Positions 6,976-14,550 of a stretch of DNA of 43,160 nt are shown in pieces (position 1 is the first letter of the stretch; the number at the start of each line of letters is the position of its first letter). The translations under genes and the position numbers were made by a program. The stretch is from JBMNQS01 sp050944255 (GTDB taxonomy: Bacteria; Bacillota; Clostridia; Christensenellales; Maliibacteriaceae): positions 1-43,160 of the forward strand of contig JBMNQS010000009.1 of assembly GCA_050944255.1 (NCBI GenBank). The letters are read 5' to 3'. Below the pieces are notes generated by a model. The model saw only the letters and a program-made list of their open reading frames with translations. It had not been told where the DNA came from and ran no database searches.

Positions 6976-8619
6976 TTGAATATGCAGCGAAACCAGAACA
7001 ACGGGAAAGTAACGGCACTCTACTGCTGTCTTTCCCAAGAGGACGCTCAACAGGGCGACAGCAACAGTATCCAGAATCAGAAGGCCATACTGGAGAAATA
7101 TGCCGCCGACCACAGCTTCATGAACACGGAGTTCTATGTGGACGACGGCTACTCCGGCACATCTTTCAACCGTCCCGACTTTCAGCGAATGCTGACCGAT
7201 GTGGAAGCAGGCAGGGTTGGTGTTATCATCACGAAGGATTTATCCCGCCTGGGCAGGAACTATCTGGAGGCGGGGAGATTCATCGAGATGGTGTTCCCCG
7301 AGTACGGCGTGCGGTATATTGCCATAAACGACCAGGTGGATTCGGCAAGCAAGGATTCAAACGATCTGATGCCTTTCCGTAACGTATTCAACGAGTGGTT
7401 CGCAAGGGATACCAGCAAGAAAATCCGGGCAGTGGTTCAGTCCAAGTATGCCAAAGGGGAACGCGCCACCGGCAACGCGCCGTATGGGTATCTGCTCGTG
7501 GAAAAGAAGCTGGTCGTGAACCCAGACACCGCTCCCGTTGTCCAACAGATTTATGCCTGGTGCATGGCGGGCTTCGGCCCCACGCAAATCGCTCGAATGC
7601 TGACGGAGCAGGAAATCTTGATACCTGTGGCGTACCATTACCAGCGGACTGGCGTATTGATGCACAAAAGTGCGCTGGAAATGCCAACGATCTGGACGAC
7701 CGAAACAGTCAACCGGATTCTTGTGAACCGGGAGTATACTGGGGATACGGTGCTCGGACGCACTTGCCGCAGATCCTATAAGGATAAGCGGAAGGTCGAA
7801 CTTCCTATGGAGCAGCACCATATCTTTGAAAACACACATGAGGCCATTATCGACCGCGAAACTTGGGAGACGGTGCAGCGGATAAGGGCTGGTAAGCGCC
7901 GCAACTGTAAAACGGGCGAGAAAGATAAGTTTGCGGGGTTGGTGATTTGCGCGGATTGTGGGAAACCGCTGTACAACATCCGAGCGAAGACTCTGACGCA
8001 TATACAGGAATCCTTTGTCTGCGGCAACTACCGCAGGAAGGTCAAATCCTGTACCGCCCACTTCATCCGCACAGTTGTGCTGGAGGAAATGGTGCTGGCC
8101 AGCTTGAGGCAGGTACTGTCGATGGCCAATGACCAGACAGACATCTTTCGACAGTATGTGCTTCAAAGGGCAGAACAGGAGCAAAAACAGGCGATTCGTG
8201 AACAGCGCAGGGAACTGGATAAGGTTGAGCGGCGCATTGCTGAACTGGATGTTCTTTTTCAAAAGCTGTTCGAGGGCAACGCAATCGGTAGAATATCCGA
8301 CGAGCGGTTCAACACGCTTTCCGCCGGATACGAGGCGGAACAGCGGGAGCTGAAGAAACGCCTGGCTATACTTTCCGAAGAAGTGCAGGTAGCGGACGAG
8401 AAGGCCGTGAACACGGAACGGTTCCTGCGCATTGCCAGGAAGTATACCGATCTGCGCGAACTGACGCCAACCATTCTGAGAGAATTAATCTCCAGAATCG
8501 TTGTTTTTGAGCCGGAGCGGATTAATGGTAAGAAGCGGAGACAGAAGATACAGATTCACTACAATTTCATTGGAACCATTGACGCGCCGGAAGAAAAGAA
8601 TATGGCAGAGAGCGCGTAA
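6976..8619 (+). CDS. Large serine recombinase, TnpX-like
   Basis: This is a 547-residue site-specific recombinase. It has an N-terminal resolvase domain (about 10-155, with ITKDLSRLGRNYLEAGRFIE), a 'recombinase' domain (about 160-310, with GNAPYGYLL and WTTETVNRILVNREYTGD) and a zinc-ribbon (CADCGKPL...FVCGNY...C, about 330-370). A coiled-coil and C-terminal region follow. The catalytic Ser is Ser20 in YCCLSQED. The Arg of the usual YxRxS motif is Cys18, which would remove a residue that supports catalysis in serine recombinases. I chose TTG 6976, 7 nt after AAAGGAGG; ATG 6982 is possible. The gene marks the island as a former or present mobile element of the Tn4451/large serine recombinase type. 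Excision would be impaired if the Cys is real. Confidence 0.9.
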   Translation: MNMQRNQNNGKVTALYCCLSQEDAQQGDSNSIQNQKAILEKYAADHSFMNTEFYVDDGYSGTSFNRPDFQRMLTDVEAGRVGVIITKDLSRLGRNYLEAGRFIEMVFPEYGVRYIAINDQVDSASKDSNDLMPFRNVFNEWFARDTSKKIRAVVQSKYAKGERATGNAPYGYLLVEKKLVVNPDTAPVVQQIYAWCMAGFGPTQIARMLTEQEILIPVAYHYQRTGVLMHKSALEMPTIWTTETVNRILVNREYTGDTVLGRTCRRSYKDKRKVELPMEQHHIFENTHEAIIDRETWETVQRIRAGKRRNCKTGEKDKFAGLVICADCGKPLYNIRAKTLTHIQESFVCGNYRRKVKSCTAHFIRTVVLEEMVLASLRQVLSMANDQTDIFRQYVLQRAEQEQKQAIREQRRELDKVERRIAELDVLFQKLFEGNAIGRISDERFNTLSAGYEAEQRELKKRLAILSEEVQVADEKAVNTERFLRIARKYTDLRELTPTILRELISRIVVFEPERINGKKRRQKIQIHYNFIGTIDAPEEKNMAESA

Positions 8620-8648
8620 TCTCTCTGCCTTTCTTCCGCGCAAACCGT

Positions 8649-8691
8649 AGTTCCACGTGACAGCCACCCGTACCGGTGTGGTTTTTTACGT
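8649..8691 (-). repeat. Right arm of island-flanking inverted repeat
   Basis: 8675-8691 is the exact reverse complement of 798-814, and 8649-8664 matches the reverse complement of 823-838 at 14 of 16 positions. It begins about 30 nt after the recombinase stop. Confidence 0.75.
8661..8688 (+). terminator. Probable terminator of the recombinase gene
   Basis: CCACC/GGTG(T)GG pairing around CGTAC is followed by TTTTTT (8682-8687). It lies inside the right inverted-repeat arm, 40-70 nt after the recombinase stop. The stem is short, so this is moderate evidence. Confidence 0.45.
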
Positions 8692-8779
8692 AGGGTTTTC
8701 CTGGCGGCTGGTAACCTGCTTTTTTCATACGTCATGTATGCTCGCTGCGCCCAATGGATAAAAGGAAATCGGGGCCTGT

Positions 8780-9481
8780 TTACACTTCAATGACGGTTTG
8801 TGTGTGATCCCAGGTGACGACGGCAATGCCTAGTTCAGCCATTGCCTCGTCCGGGAGATATATTTTATCGCCGACGCGCACCAATTCCCCGTCGTATTGC
8901 CGCAGTGCCTCCGCGACGTCCCCCGCTTCGGAACGCCGAAGGTATTCAATCAGGACCTCATACTCAAAAAACAAATGATATTTATCGTCATCGGAAAGTT
9001 CCGGTACTGTGAAAAACAAAAAATGCTTTTCAATCTTATATTCATAGCTGTTGACGATCAACACATAATCCAGATCGTCCCGGTCCGCCAGGAAATTTAC
9101 CCGGCCCAATTCGGGATTGACCGGATCCATCATGGCGTCAAGGCCATTTTCCATCAGTTCATCGATTCCGACAAATTCTTTTTCCAATGCCTCTCGCAGC
9201 GGCACCGTACGGCCGTCGGGGAATTCAATAAAAATCTGTTTGGAATACGTATTGCCTAAATAGTACAAAAAATACACGGCGTCATATATGAGCTCTTCCG
9301 CATTGCCGCCATGAGTGGGAGTCTGGTGAATGATAAAGGGAGGGCTGGATACGCTGGGTTCGAGGAAGACGGACGGCGATGTGGATGGCGGAATTTCCTC
9401 CTGCCCTGTTTTTCCGCAGCCCGCCAGCAGGCATGCCGGTAAAAACAACAGCGTTACTACCATGATTTTTATACGTTTCAT
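8780..9481 (-). CDS. Lipoprotein of the tandem family, copy 1
   Basis: This is a 233-residue exported lipoprotein. A basic N-terminus (MKRIK), a hydrophobic stretch and the lipobox LLAGC predict lipidation at Cys near residue 22 and anchoring on the outer face of the membrane. The start is set at 9481 because GAGGTGG lies just upstream; an ATG at 9514 would precede that site and add residues unlike the paralogues. The mature part shares with copies 2-4 PPFIIHQ, IFIEFPDGRTVPLREALEK, IDELMENGLDA, and near the end QYDGELVR(V/I)GD...ELGI. No catalytic motif is seen and I know no family name. It is the last and most diverged copy of the array. The stop matches the place where copy 3 reads through. 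Confidence 0.8.
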   Translation of the reverse strand: MKRIKIMVVTLLFLPACLLAGCGKTGQEEIPPSTSPSVFLEPSVSSPPFIIHQTPTHGGNAEELIYDAVYFLYYLGNTYSKQIFIEFPDGRTVPLREALEKEFVGIDELMENGLDAMMDPVNPELGRVNFLADRDDLDYVLIVNSYEYKIEKHFLFFTVPELSDDDKYHLFFEYEVLIEYLRRSEAGDVAEALRQYDGELVRVGDKIYLPDEAMAELGIAVVTWDHTQTVIEV

Positions 9482-9510
9482 AACCCACCTCAAATGAATT
9501 TCTCGCTGGT

Positions 9511-10221
9511 TCACATTTCAATGATGACTTTAGCGCCGTCTAAAGTTACACTGCCAATGCCAAGCTTCTCGATAGTGTCACCCGAGATATACATCTGATT
9601 GCCGATGCGTACCAGATCTCCGGAGTATTGCTGCAGCATCTCCGCCGCGTCTTTCGCCTCGGAACGCAGAAAGTAATCAATCAGGGCATCAATCTCAAAA
9701 AACAGGTGATCTCTGCCGTCATTAGAAGTTTCTTTGATGATATAATGCAAAAAGTATTTTTCGATGCTATGCTCATACCCATTGATCACCAATAAAAAGT
9801 CTTGATCCTCACGATTCGATATAAAAAATCCCTGTCCCTTTGAGAAAAATTCGGGATTGACGGGATATACGATAACATCGTCAAGGCCATTTTCCATCAA
9901 TTCATCGATGCCAACCAACTTCTTTTCCAACGCTTCTTTTAGTGGTACCGTATGACCATCGGGAAATTCAATAAAAACCTGATCGGAATATGCATTGGAC
10001 AGATAATACACGAAATACACACCATTAAATATAAGTTCTTCAGCCTCACCGGCGTGGTCGATTTCCTGGTGAATGATGAAGGGCGGGCTGGATTCGCTGG
10101 GTTTGGGAGAGATGGGCGGCGATGGTTCCGTCGGAGTATGCGGCTCTGTTTTCACGCAGCCTATCAACAGACATATCAATAAAAATAATAGTGTAATAAG
10201 GAGTGTTTTTATGTGTTTCAT
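9511..10221 (-). CDS. Lipoprotein of the tandem family, copy 2
   Basis: This is a 236-residue predicted lipoprotein, paralogous over its whole length to its three neighbours. The signal peptide MKHIKTLLITLLFLLICLLIGC ends in a lipobox with Cys at residue 22. GGAGGTGG stands 5-6 nt ahead of ATG 10221. A Pro/Ser-rich linker (PSPPISPKPSESS) separates the lipid anchor from the folded part, where PPFIIHQ, FIEFPDGHTVPLKEALEK, IDELMENGLDD and QQYSGDLVRIGNQMYI recur. The calcium-free, acidic nature and lack of enzymatic motifs suggest a binding or surface role, which is inference. It starts 42 nt downstream of copy 3 and ends 29 nt before copy 1, so all four are probably one transcript. Confidence 0.8.
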   Translation of the reverse strand: MKHIKTLLITLLFLLICLLIGCVKTEPHTPTEPSPPISPKPSESSPPFIIHQEIDHAGEAEELIFNGVYFVYYLSNAYSDQVFIEFPDGHTVPLKEALEKKLVGIDELMENGLDDVIVYPVNPEFFSKGQGFFISNREDQDFLLVINGYEHSIEKYFLHYIIKETSNDGRDHLFFEIDALIDYFLRSEAKDAAEMLQQYSGDLVRIGNQMYISGDTIEKLGIGSVTLDGAKVIIEM

Positions 10222-10263
10222 AATCCACCTCCAAGGATATCAAGCCTAAAACAATCTGTTTTT

Positions 10264-11031
10264 TCATTCATACCCGGAATGCATTCCCTTGGGCCTGATG
10301 GATAAAAGGAACCGGAGCCCTGTTCCCTCCTCAATGACAGTCCTGGTATGGTCCCAGGTGATGTTACCGATGCCCAGCTCCTCCATAATGTCGTTCGGGA
10401 TATACATCTCATCACCGATGCGCACCAGTTCCCCGTCGTATTGCCGCAGTGTTTCTGCCATGTCTCCCGCCTCGGAACTCTGGAAGTATTCAATCAGGGC
10501 ATCATACTCGAAATACAGATGATCCTTGCCGTCGTCGGAGGTTCCATGAGATATAAAAAACAAAAAATAGAGTTCGACTTGATATTCATGCCCGTTTACG
10601 ATCAATAGATAGTCCAGATCATGACGATCGGATAGAAAGTTTCCCTGTCCCTTGGCGAAAAATTCGGGATTGACTGGATATGGCTTAGCTCTAAAGCCAT
10701 TTTCCATCAATTCATCGATACTAACTATACCCTTTTCCAATGCTTGTCTCAATGGCACCATACGGCCATCCGGGAATTCGATAAAAATCTGTTCAGAATA
10801 TGTGCTGGACAGATAATATACGAAGTATTCATCGTCAAATATAAGCTCTGGTGTATCGCCGCCATGAGTGGGAGTCTGGTGAATGATGAAGGGCGGGCCG
10901 GATTCGCTGGGTTCGGGAGAGACAGATGGCGACGTCATCATTGGAGCATCCGGAGCTGTTTTTCCGCAGCCCGCCAGCAGGCATGCCAGTAAAAACAACA
11001 GCGTTACTATCATGGTTTTTATACGTTTCAT
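10264..11031 (-). CDS. Lipoprotein of the tandem family, copy 3, with C-terminal extension
   Basis: This is a 255-residue predicted lipoprotein (lipobox LLAGC, Cys near residue 22). ATG 11031 is chosen because GAGGTGG lies at 11040-11034; the GTG at 11037 sits inside that site. The body is very close to copies 1 and 4. The other copies stop right after the ITWDHT(R/Q)TVIE motif. Here the stop has been lost: where copy 1 reads GAAGTGTAA, copy 3 reads GAGGAGGGA. Translation therefore runs about 20 residues into what is the 3' intergenic DNA of copy 1. The homologous sequence GATGGATAAAAGGAA of both copies shows that the duplication unit included the downstream spacer. Function unknown. Confidence 0.8.
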   Translation of the reverse strand: MKRIKTMIVTLLFLLACLLAGCGKTAPDAPMMTSPSVSPEPSESGPPFIIHQTPTHGGDTPELIFDDEYFVYYLSSTYSEQIFIEFPDGRMVPLRQALEKGIVSIDELMENGFRAKPYPVNPEFFAKGQGNFLSDRHDLDYLLIVNGHEYQVELYFLFFISHGTSDDGKDHLYFEYDALIEYFQSSEAGDMAETLRQYDGELVRIGDEMYIPNDIMEELGIGNITWDHTRTVIEEGTGLRFLLSIRPKGMHSGYE

Positions 11032-11118
11032 AGCCACCTCAAATGAATCTTTCAGTTTTTTCGGGCGCCACCAAAATAAATCTTCTTATACCCGGCGGGC
11101 GAAGCGGCAGGGGAGCTC

Positions 11119-11829
11119 TCATGCTTCGATGATGGTCCTGGTATGGTCCCAGATGATATGATCAATCCCCAGTTCCTCCATAATGTCATTTGAAATATAC
11201 ATCTCATCACCGATGCGCACCAATTCTCCGTCGTATTGCCACAGCATCTCCGCCGCATCTTCCGCTTCAGAATTTTGGAAGTATTCAATCAGGGCATTAT
11301 ACTCAAAATATAGATGGTCTTTACCATCGTCGGAGGTTTCTCCGGGTATGTGAAATAAAAAATACGGTTCTATCCGGTATTCATGTCCATTGACGAACAG
11401 CGGATGGTCTTGGTCATCACGCTCCACTATAAAAAGGCCGGGTCCTTTTGCGTCCAATTCAGGGTTGACGGGAGATGCCTTAGCGTCAAGGCCGTTTTCC
11501 ATCAATTCATGAATGCCAACCAGGCCCTTCTCCAATGCCTCTCGCAGCGGCACCGTACGTCCATCGGGGAACTCAATAAAAACCTGGTCAGAATACGCAT
11601 TAGGTAAATAATACCTAAAATACACGGTGTCAAATATAAGTTTCTCTGCTTCACCGCCTTGAGTAGGAGTTTGGTGAATGATGAAGGGCGGGCCGGATTC
11701 GCTGGGTTCGAGGGAGACAGACGGCGAAGTCATCGTTGGAGTGTCCGGAGCTGTTTTTCCGCAGCCCGCCAGCAGGCATGCCAATAAAAATAATAGTATA
11801 ATAATAAGAAGTATTTTTATGTACTTCAT
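11119..11829 (-). CDS. Lipoprotein of the tandem family, copy 4
   Basis: This is a 236-residue predicted lipoprotein and the promoter-proximal gene of the array. The signal peptide MKYIKILLIIILLFLLACLLAGC has Cys at 23, followed by GKTAPDTPTMTSPSVSLEPSESGPP. GGAGTCG precedes ATG 11829. Conserved blocks shared with the other copies include FIEFPDGRTVPLREALEKGLV, HELMENGLDA, DHLYFEYNALIEYFQNSEA and LRQYDGELVRIGDEMYIS (here LWQYDGELV). No homologue of known function is recognised. An 87-nt spacer separates it from copy 3. Expansion to four tandem copies with partly diverged middle regions suggests ongoing copy-number or antigen-like variation rather than four distinct enzymes (inference). Confidence 0.8.
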   Translation of the reverse strand: MKYIKILLIIILLFLLACLLAGCGKTAPDTPTMTSPSVSLEPSESGPPFIIHQTPTQGGEAEKLIFDTVYFRYYLPNAYSDQVFIEFPDGRTVPLREALEKGLVGIHELMENGLDAKASPVNPELDAKGPGLFIVERDDQDHPLFVNGHEYRIEPYFLFHIPGETSDDGKDHLYFEYNALIEYFQNSEAEDAAEMLWQYDGELVRIGDEMYISNDIMEELGIDHIIWDHTRTIIEA

Positions 11830-11849
11830 AATTCGACTCCAATCTATTT

Positions 11850-11883
11850 TCAGGCAAAAGGCAGCACGCCGCCTTTTGCCTGA
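11850..11883 (-). terminator. Perfect 13-bp hairpin after the protease fragment
   Basis: TCAGGCAAAAGGC (11850-11862) and GCCTTTTGCCTGA (11871-11883) pair perfectly around an 8-nt loop. It lies 10 nt past the stop of the leftward protease fragment, as expected for its original terminator. The T-tract is weak (TTTT then mixed). Confidence 0.6.
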
Positions 11884-11893
11884 AAAATTTTGC

Positions 11894-12142
11894 TTACCAC
11901 CAAGCCAGCCCGAAGGTATCCCTTGACGATAAAAGGCTGACCCTTTTCACTTCGATTCTATAGGTGCCGAAGACTTTCGGAACAAAGTCCACTACCTCCA
12001 CATTGTTATTTGCAGTAGTAGAAGACGCCACCAGTTTGCCGCCGAAAACGAAAAACAGCGGATGTGATGTGAAAAAAGCCTCCCGACTATGGACTGGCCA
12101 AAGGATTGAAATTATATCGGCTTTATTTTTGCAAACGATCAA
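11894..12142 (-). pseudogene. C-terminal fragment of a subtilisin-type exoprotease
   Basis: The last ~50 codons read KLVASSTTANNNVEVVDF, then a GTYRIEVKRVSL segment, ending DTFGLAWW and stop. This pattern (asparagine-rich NNxE(V/I), GxYxIxVKR, G(L/Y)AW at the terminus) is the usual beta-sandwich C-terminus of secreted S8 family peptidases in Clostridia. Upstream of about residue 15 the similarity stops and no protease domain, signal peptide or ribosome binding site is present. A proper stop and a terminator hairpin (11850-11883) remain, so this is the surviving 3' end of a deleted gene. An independent small protein is possible but unlikely. Confidence 0.5.
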
Positions 12143-12356
12143 ATATATTCATTTTATTGTATAGCAAGGGATGAGGCGTGTCAAACTCTTCACTTGCTTA
12201 TCGAATTTTCTCTTACGCGAAACCTAATTTTTGGCGACCTGACAACCCATGATAATCCTTTGGCTAAACACCTTATCATTGAATGATCTGCCATAACCTC
12301 TTTAAAAAGGGATAAAATAGTAAAAAACTTTATATTCTTGCGCTTCTCTGTAGCAA
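12143..12356. other. Non-coding stretch between protease fragment and yabQ
   Basis: About 210 nt, AT-rich relative to neighbours. I see no gene, RNA motif or convincing promoter. It probably marks the deletion scar of the protease gene. Confidence 0.4.
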
Positions 12357-12386
12357 TCAAAACCCACCAGCACAGCCGATGGGTTG
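12357..12386 (-). terminator. Weak hairpin terminator after yabQ
   Basis: On the minus strand ACCCA and TGGGT (12384-12380 and 12366-12362) pair around a GC-rich loop and run into TTTTGATT. It is about 55 nt past the yabQ stop. Confidence 0.4.
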
Positions 12387-12439
12387 GTCGGCGGTATTTT
12401 TTTATGCAGGTGCCTCCCCGACGAATATTGCAGGCTGTA

Positions 12440-12805
12440 CTACTTCTTCAGCCGTTCCCGCAGGCCGCGCATGGGCTTTGTGTTCATCAGCCTGCGCCAT
12501 CTCAGGCCCAGCCAGCGGGCCAGCTTCATGACCAGGGGGCTGGCTCCGACGGCGTAGAGTCCCGCGCCCAGCAGCGTGCCCAGCACGGCGTACAGGCGGA
12601 TCACGCCGTCGTTGGTGCGGTAGAAAATCCACGCCAGCAGAAGCGCCGTGCCCGCGCAGAAAATAAGATCGATCAGTATCGTCGCCACAGTGCCCGCCCT
12701 TATGGCGCGCCGGATAATGCGCAATAGATCGTACCAGATGCCCAGTGCCAGACCGCCGTATACCATGGTGGCCAGCACGTACAATTCATTATAGGTTCCA
12801 TACAT
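12440..12805 (-). CDS. yabQ: Spore cortex biosynthesis protein YabQ
   Basis: This is a 121-residue integral membrane protein with three or four hydrophobic segments (about 7-30, 38-60, 70-90). It ends in a basic tail, RWLGLRWRRLMNTKPMRGLRERLKK. The N-terminal NELYVLATMVYGGLALGIWYDLLRIIRR is the characteristic YabQ signature. YabQ works in the mother cell and is needed for spore cortex synthesis. It lies 4 nt after yabP, the standard pair. In most Firmicutes divIC follows; here a terminator-like hairpin and non-coding DNA follow instead. Expression under a mother-cell sigma factor is expected from the family and not shown here. Confidence 0.85.
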   Translation of the reverse strand: MYGTYNELYVLATMVYGGLALGIWYDLLRIIRRAIRAGTVATILIDLIFCAGTALLLAWIFYRTNDGVIRLYAVLGTLLGAGLYAVGASPLVMKLARWLGLRWRRLMNTKPMRGLRERLKK

Positions 12806-12809
12806 AGGC

Positions 12810-13103
12810 TTATCTGAAGATTCTGGAGAAGAAACCGCCGCCGGAGGTTTCCGCGTGTGAATCGTCGGCGTAGGTCATGGCATGGACGAGGCCCTCAATG
12901 ACCATGTGGCCGGATTCCAGATCCAGCTTGCGGATATGTAGATCGGTTCCATCGATGCTCAGGTATCCGCCTTCGGTTAAAAGCACCACTTCCGAATCAT
13001 TGAAGACGTCCACTTCCAATACGCCGCGGAGATTGAGCCGCTGCCTGTCTTCCAATGAAAGCGTATGGGGTTTTGCAGCCACCCTGACTTCCGTATCCTG
13101 CAT
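12810..13103 (-). CDS. yabP: Sporulation protein YabP
   Basis: This is a 97-residue soluble protein of the YabP/YqfC family, required for late sporulation. Typical features are HTLSLEDRQRLNLRGVLEVDVFNDSEVVLLTEGGYLSIDGTDLHI, cut by short loops, and then LDLESGHMVIEGLVHAMTY. The start is ATG 13103, 7 nt after AAAAGGAGG; an in-frame ATG at 13130 lies upstream of that site and is not used. The gene is just upstream of yabQ in the same direction. A strong terminator at 13237-13267 separates it from the GNAT-like gene, so yabP-yabQ should have their own promoter within 13104-13236. Confidence 0.88.
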   Translation of the reverse strand: MQDTEVRVAAKPHTLSLEDRQRLNLRGVLEVDVFNDSEVVLLTEGGYLSIDGTDLHIRKLDLESGHMVIEGLVHAMTYADDSHAETSGGGFFSRIFR

Positions 13104-13236
13104 ATGCCTGCCTCCTTTTGCCCATTCCACTGATGAATGTATATGCCGCCGTGAGGGTAAACATGCCCTTGTCCCATAGGAGATGGGGAAGAAGCCTCAA
13201 AGAGCCGGCCGCCGTGCCATACGGAATTCCCGCAAC

Positions 13237-13267
13237 AAAAAAACCCGCCGGTGGAAACCGGAGGGCC
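13237..13267 (-). terminator. Strong rho-independent terminator
   Basis: On the minus strand CCCTCCGGT-TTCC-ACCGGCGGG forms a GC-rich hairpin followed by seven Ts (13243-13237). It lies 20 nt after the stop of the gene at 13288-13752. Confidence 0.8.
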
Positions 13268-13287
13268 CGCTCTATTGTTCCATTGAA

Positions 13288-13752
13288 TTACAGGGATATA
13301 TCCATATACACCGTTCCGTCGGCCAGTTCCCGTTTCTGGGCGCCGTTTCGCCACCACAGCTCGGTGAGCCATTTATCGTCCCGGTGCATTTTGCCCGTTA
13401 TAATCGAGAGCTTCATGGCGTGGGCGGCGTCAAGGGCCAGGGAAAAGGCCTGATTCATGGTGTCCTTGTCCGAATGCGCGGTGGCCAGCCAGAAGGTGAG
13501 CCTTGCGGAATTGAGCACGAAATCCCGGTAGGCGATGACGGCCATGCCGATGGATTTCTTTACGTCCATGATGGCGTAGGCCTGGGCGTGGTTGATGTGG
13601 GAAAACTGGCGGATCTGCTTTTCCAGCTCCACCACGGACTGTGAGGCACGCCCGCTGCGAAGACGCTCCACCAACGCCTTATCGGTGTTGATCAGCACCA
13701 CCAAATCTTCCAAATTCTTGCCTGAAAGCGCTTCTAAATGCAATTGTGACAT
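13288..13752 (-). CDS. Possible GNAT-type N-acetyltransferase
   Basis: This is a 154-residue protein. The arrangement HINHAQAYAIMDVKKSIGMAVI, then RLTFWLATAHSDKDTMNQAFSLALDAAHAMKLSII, and a final GTVYMDISL, resembles a divergent RimJ/RimL-type GNAT fold: beta4, the pyrophosphate-binding loop helix and the terminal strand. The canonical Q/RxxGxG/A acetyl-CoA loop is not clear, so the assignment is tentative. It is transcribed away from mraZ across a 333-nt divergent region and ends in its own strong terminator, so it is probably a single-gene unit. Alternatively it is a cryptic protein with no activity. Confidence 0.5.
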   Translation of the reverse strand: MSQLHLEALSGKNLEDLVVLINTDKALVERLRSGRASQSVVELEKQIRQFSHINHAQAYAIMDVKKSIGMAVIAYRDFVLNSARLTFWLATAHSDKDTMNQAFSLALDAAHAMKLSIITGKMHRDDKWLTELWWRNGAQKRELADGTVYMDISL

Positions 13753-13996
13753 GTTTCCAAGCTCCCACTTCAGATAATGTTCTTTCCTGCCCGGTTTGTC
13801 GAATCATGCCGGCTCATCCCTCGTATTTATCATACACAATATTCTGATCTTTTTATATATTTTTTACCATATTTCCAAAAAATTTCCTATCGGATTTGTC
13901 AAGGTTCGTGCAAAAGGCCCAAAACCCGCATTTTACGGGGATTCGGGCATTCGCCAAAAAGCGATGGGATTCGAAAAGTAAATGCTGTCGAGCAAA

Positions 13997-14053
13997 AAGT
14001 GGAATTTTGAGCCAAAAAAGTATTGAAAAGTGGAGTGAAGTGGTGTAAAGTGG
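13997..14053 (+). promoter_or_regulatory. dcw promoter overlapped by MraZ-type repeats
   Basis: AAGTGG occurs at 13997-14002, 14028-14033, 14038-14043 and 14048-14053. The last three are spaced exactly 10 nt, one helical turn. A candidate housekeeping promoter, TTGAAA (14023-14028), 17 nt, TAAAGT (14046-14051), lies under the repeats. MraZ is known to bind short GTGG/AAAGTG-type repeats spaced about 10 nt in front of its own operon, so autorepression is likely. Confidence 0.7.
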
Positions 14054-14085
14054 TAATACGCAGATACGAAGGAGGTGAGGAAGGT

Positions 14086-14535
14086 ATGGATGAGCTGTTC
14101 ATGGGTTTCTTGGGTGAGTATCAGCACACCCTGGACCAGAAAGGCCGTCTGATTATGCCTTCCCGCTTCCGGGACGACCTGGGTGAAAAGTTCGTCATCG
14201 CCAAGGGAACCAGCAAGTGCCTGTTCGTATTTCCCACCAATGAGTTCAAGGAATTTACGCAGCGTCTGCGGACGCTTTCGCTGACGGACGCCACCGCGCA
14301 GGCATTCCTTCGTATCCTTTTTGCCTCCGCCAGCGTCTGCGAGGTGGACAAGCAGGGCAGAGCGCTGATCTCCGCTCAACTGCGTGAATACGCGGGTCTT
14401 GAGAAGGAGGCCGTCATTACTGGCGCCTTCAACCGCGTGGAGATCTGGAATCCGAAGAACTGGAAAGATTATTCTTCCAACGTATCGGAAAACTACGACG
14501 AGATTCTCGAGAAGATGTCCCAGTTGGGCGTGTAA
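14086..14535 (+). CDS. mraZ: Transcriptional regulator MraZ
   Basis: This is a 149-residue, two-domain AbrB/SpoVT-like DNA-binding protein, first gene of the division and cell-wall cluster. Both repeats are visible: FLGEYQHTLDQKGRLIMPSRFR (about 6-27) and CEVDKQGRALISAQLREYAGL (about 85-105). Each carries the DxKGR/DxQGR core that contacts DNA, and AVITGAFNRVEIWN is the standard C-terminal strand. ATG 14086 follows AAGGAGGTG with 8-9 nt spacing; ATG 14101 is a possible shorter start. The protein is known to assemble into rings and bind repeats in its own promoter, which are visible at 13997-14053. The 3' end overlaps the ribosome binding site of rsmH. Confidence 0.95.
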   Translation: MDELFMGFLGEYQHTLDQKGRLIMPSRFRDDLGEKFVIAKGTSKCLFVFPTNEFKEFTQRLRTLSLTDATAQAFLRILFASASVCEVDKQGRALISAQLREYAGLEKEAVITGAFNRVEIWNPKNWKDYSSNVSENYDEILEKMSQLGV

Positions 14536-14550
14536 AGGAAGGTGCCGAAA

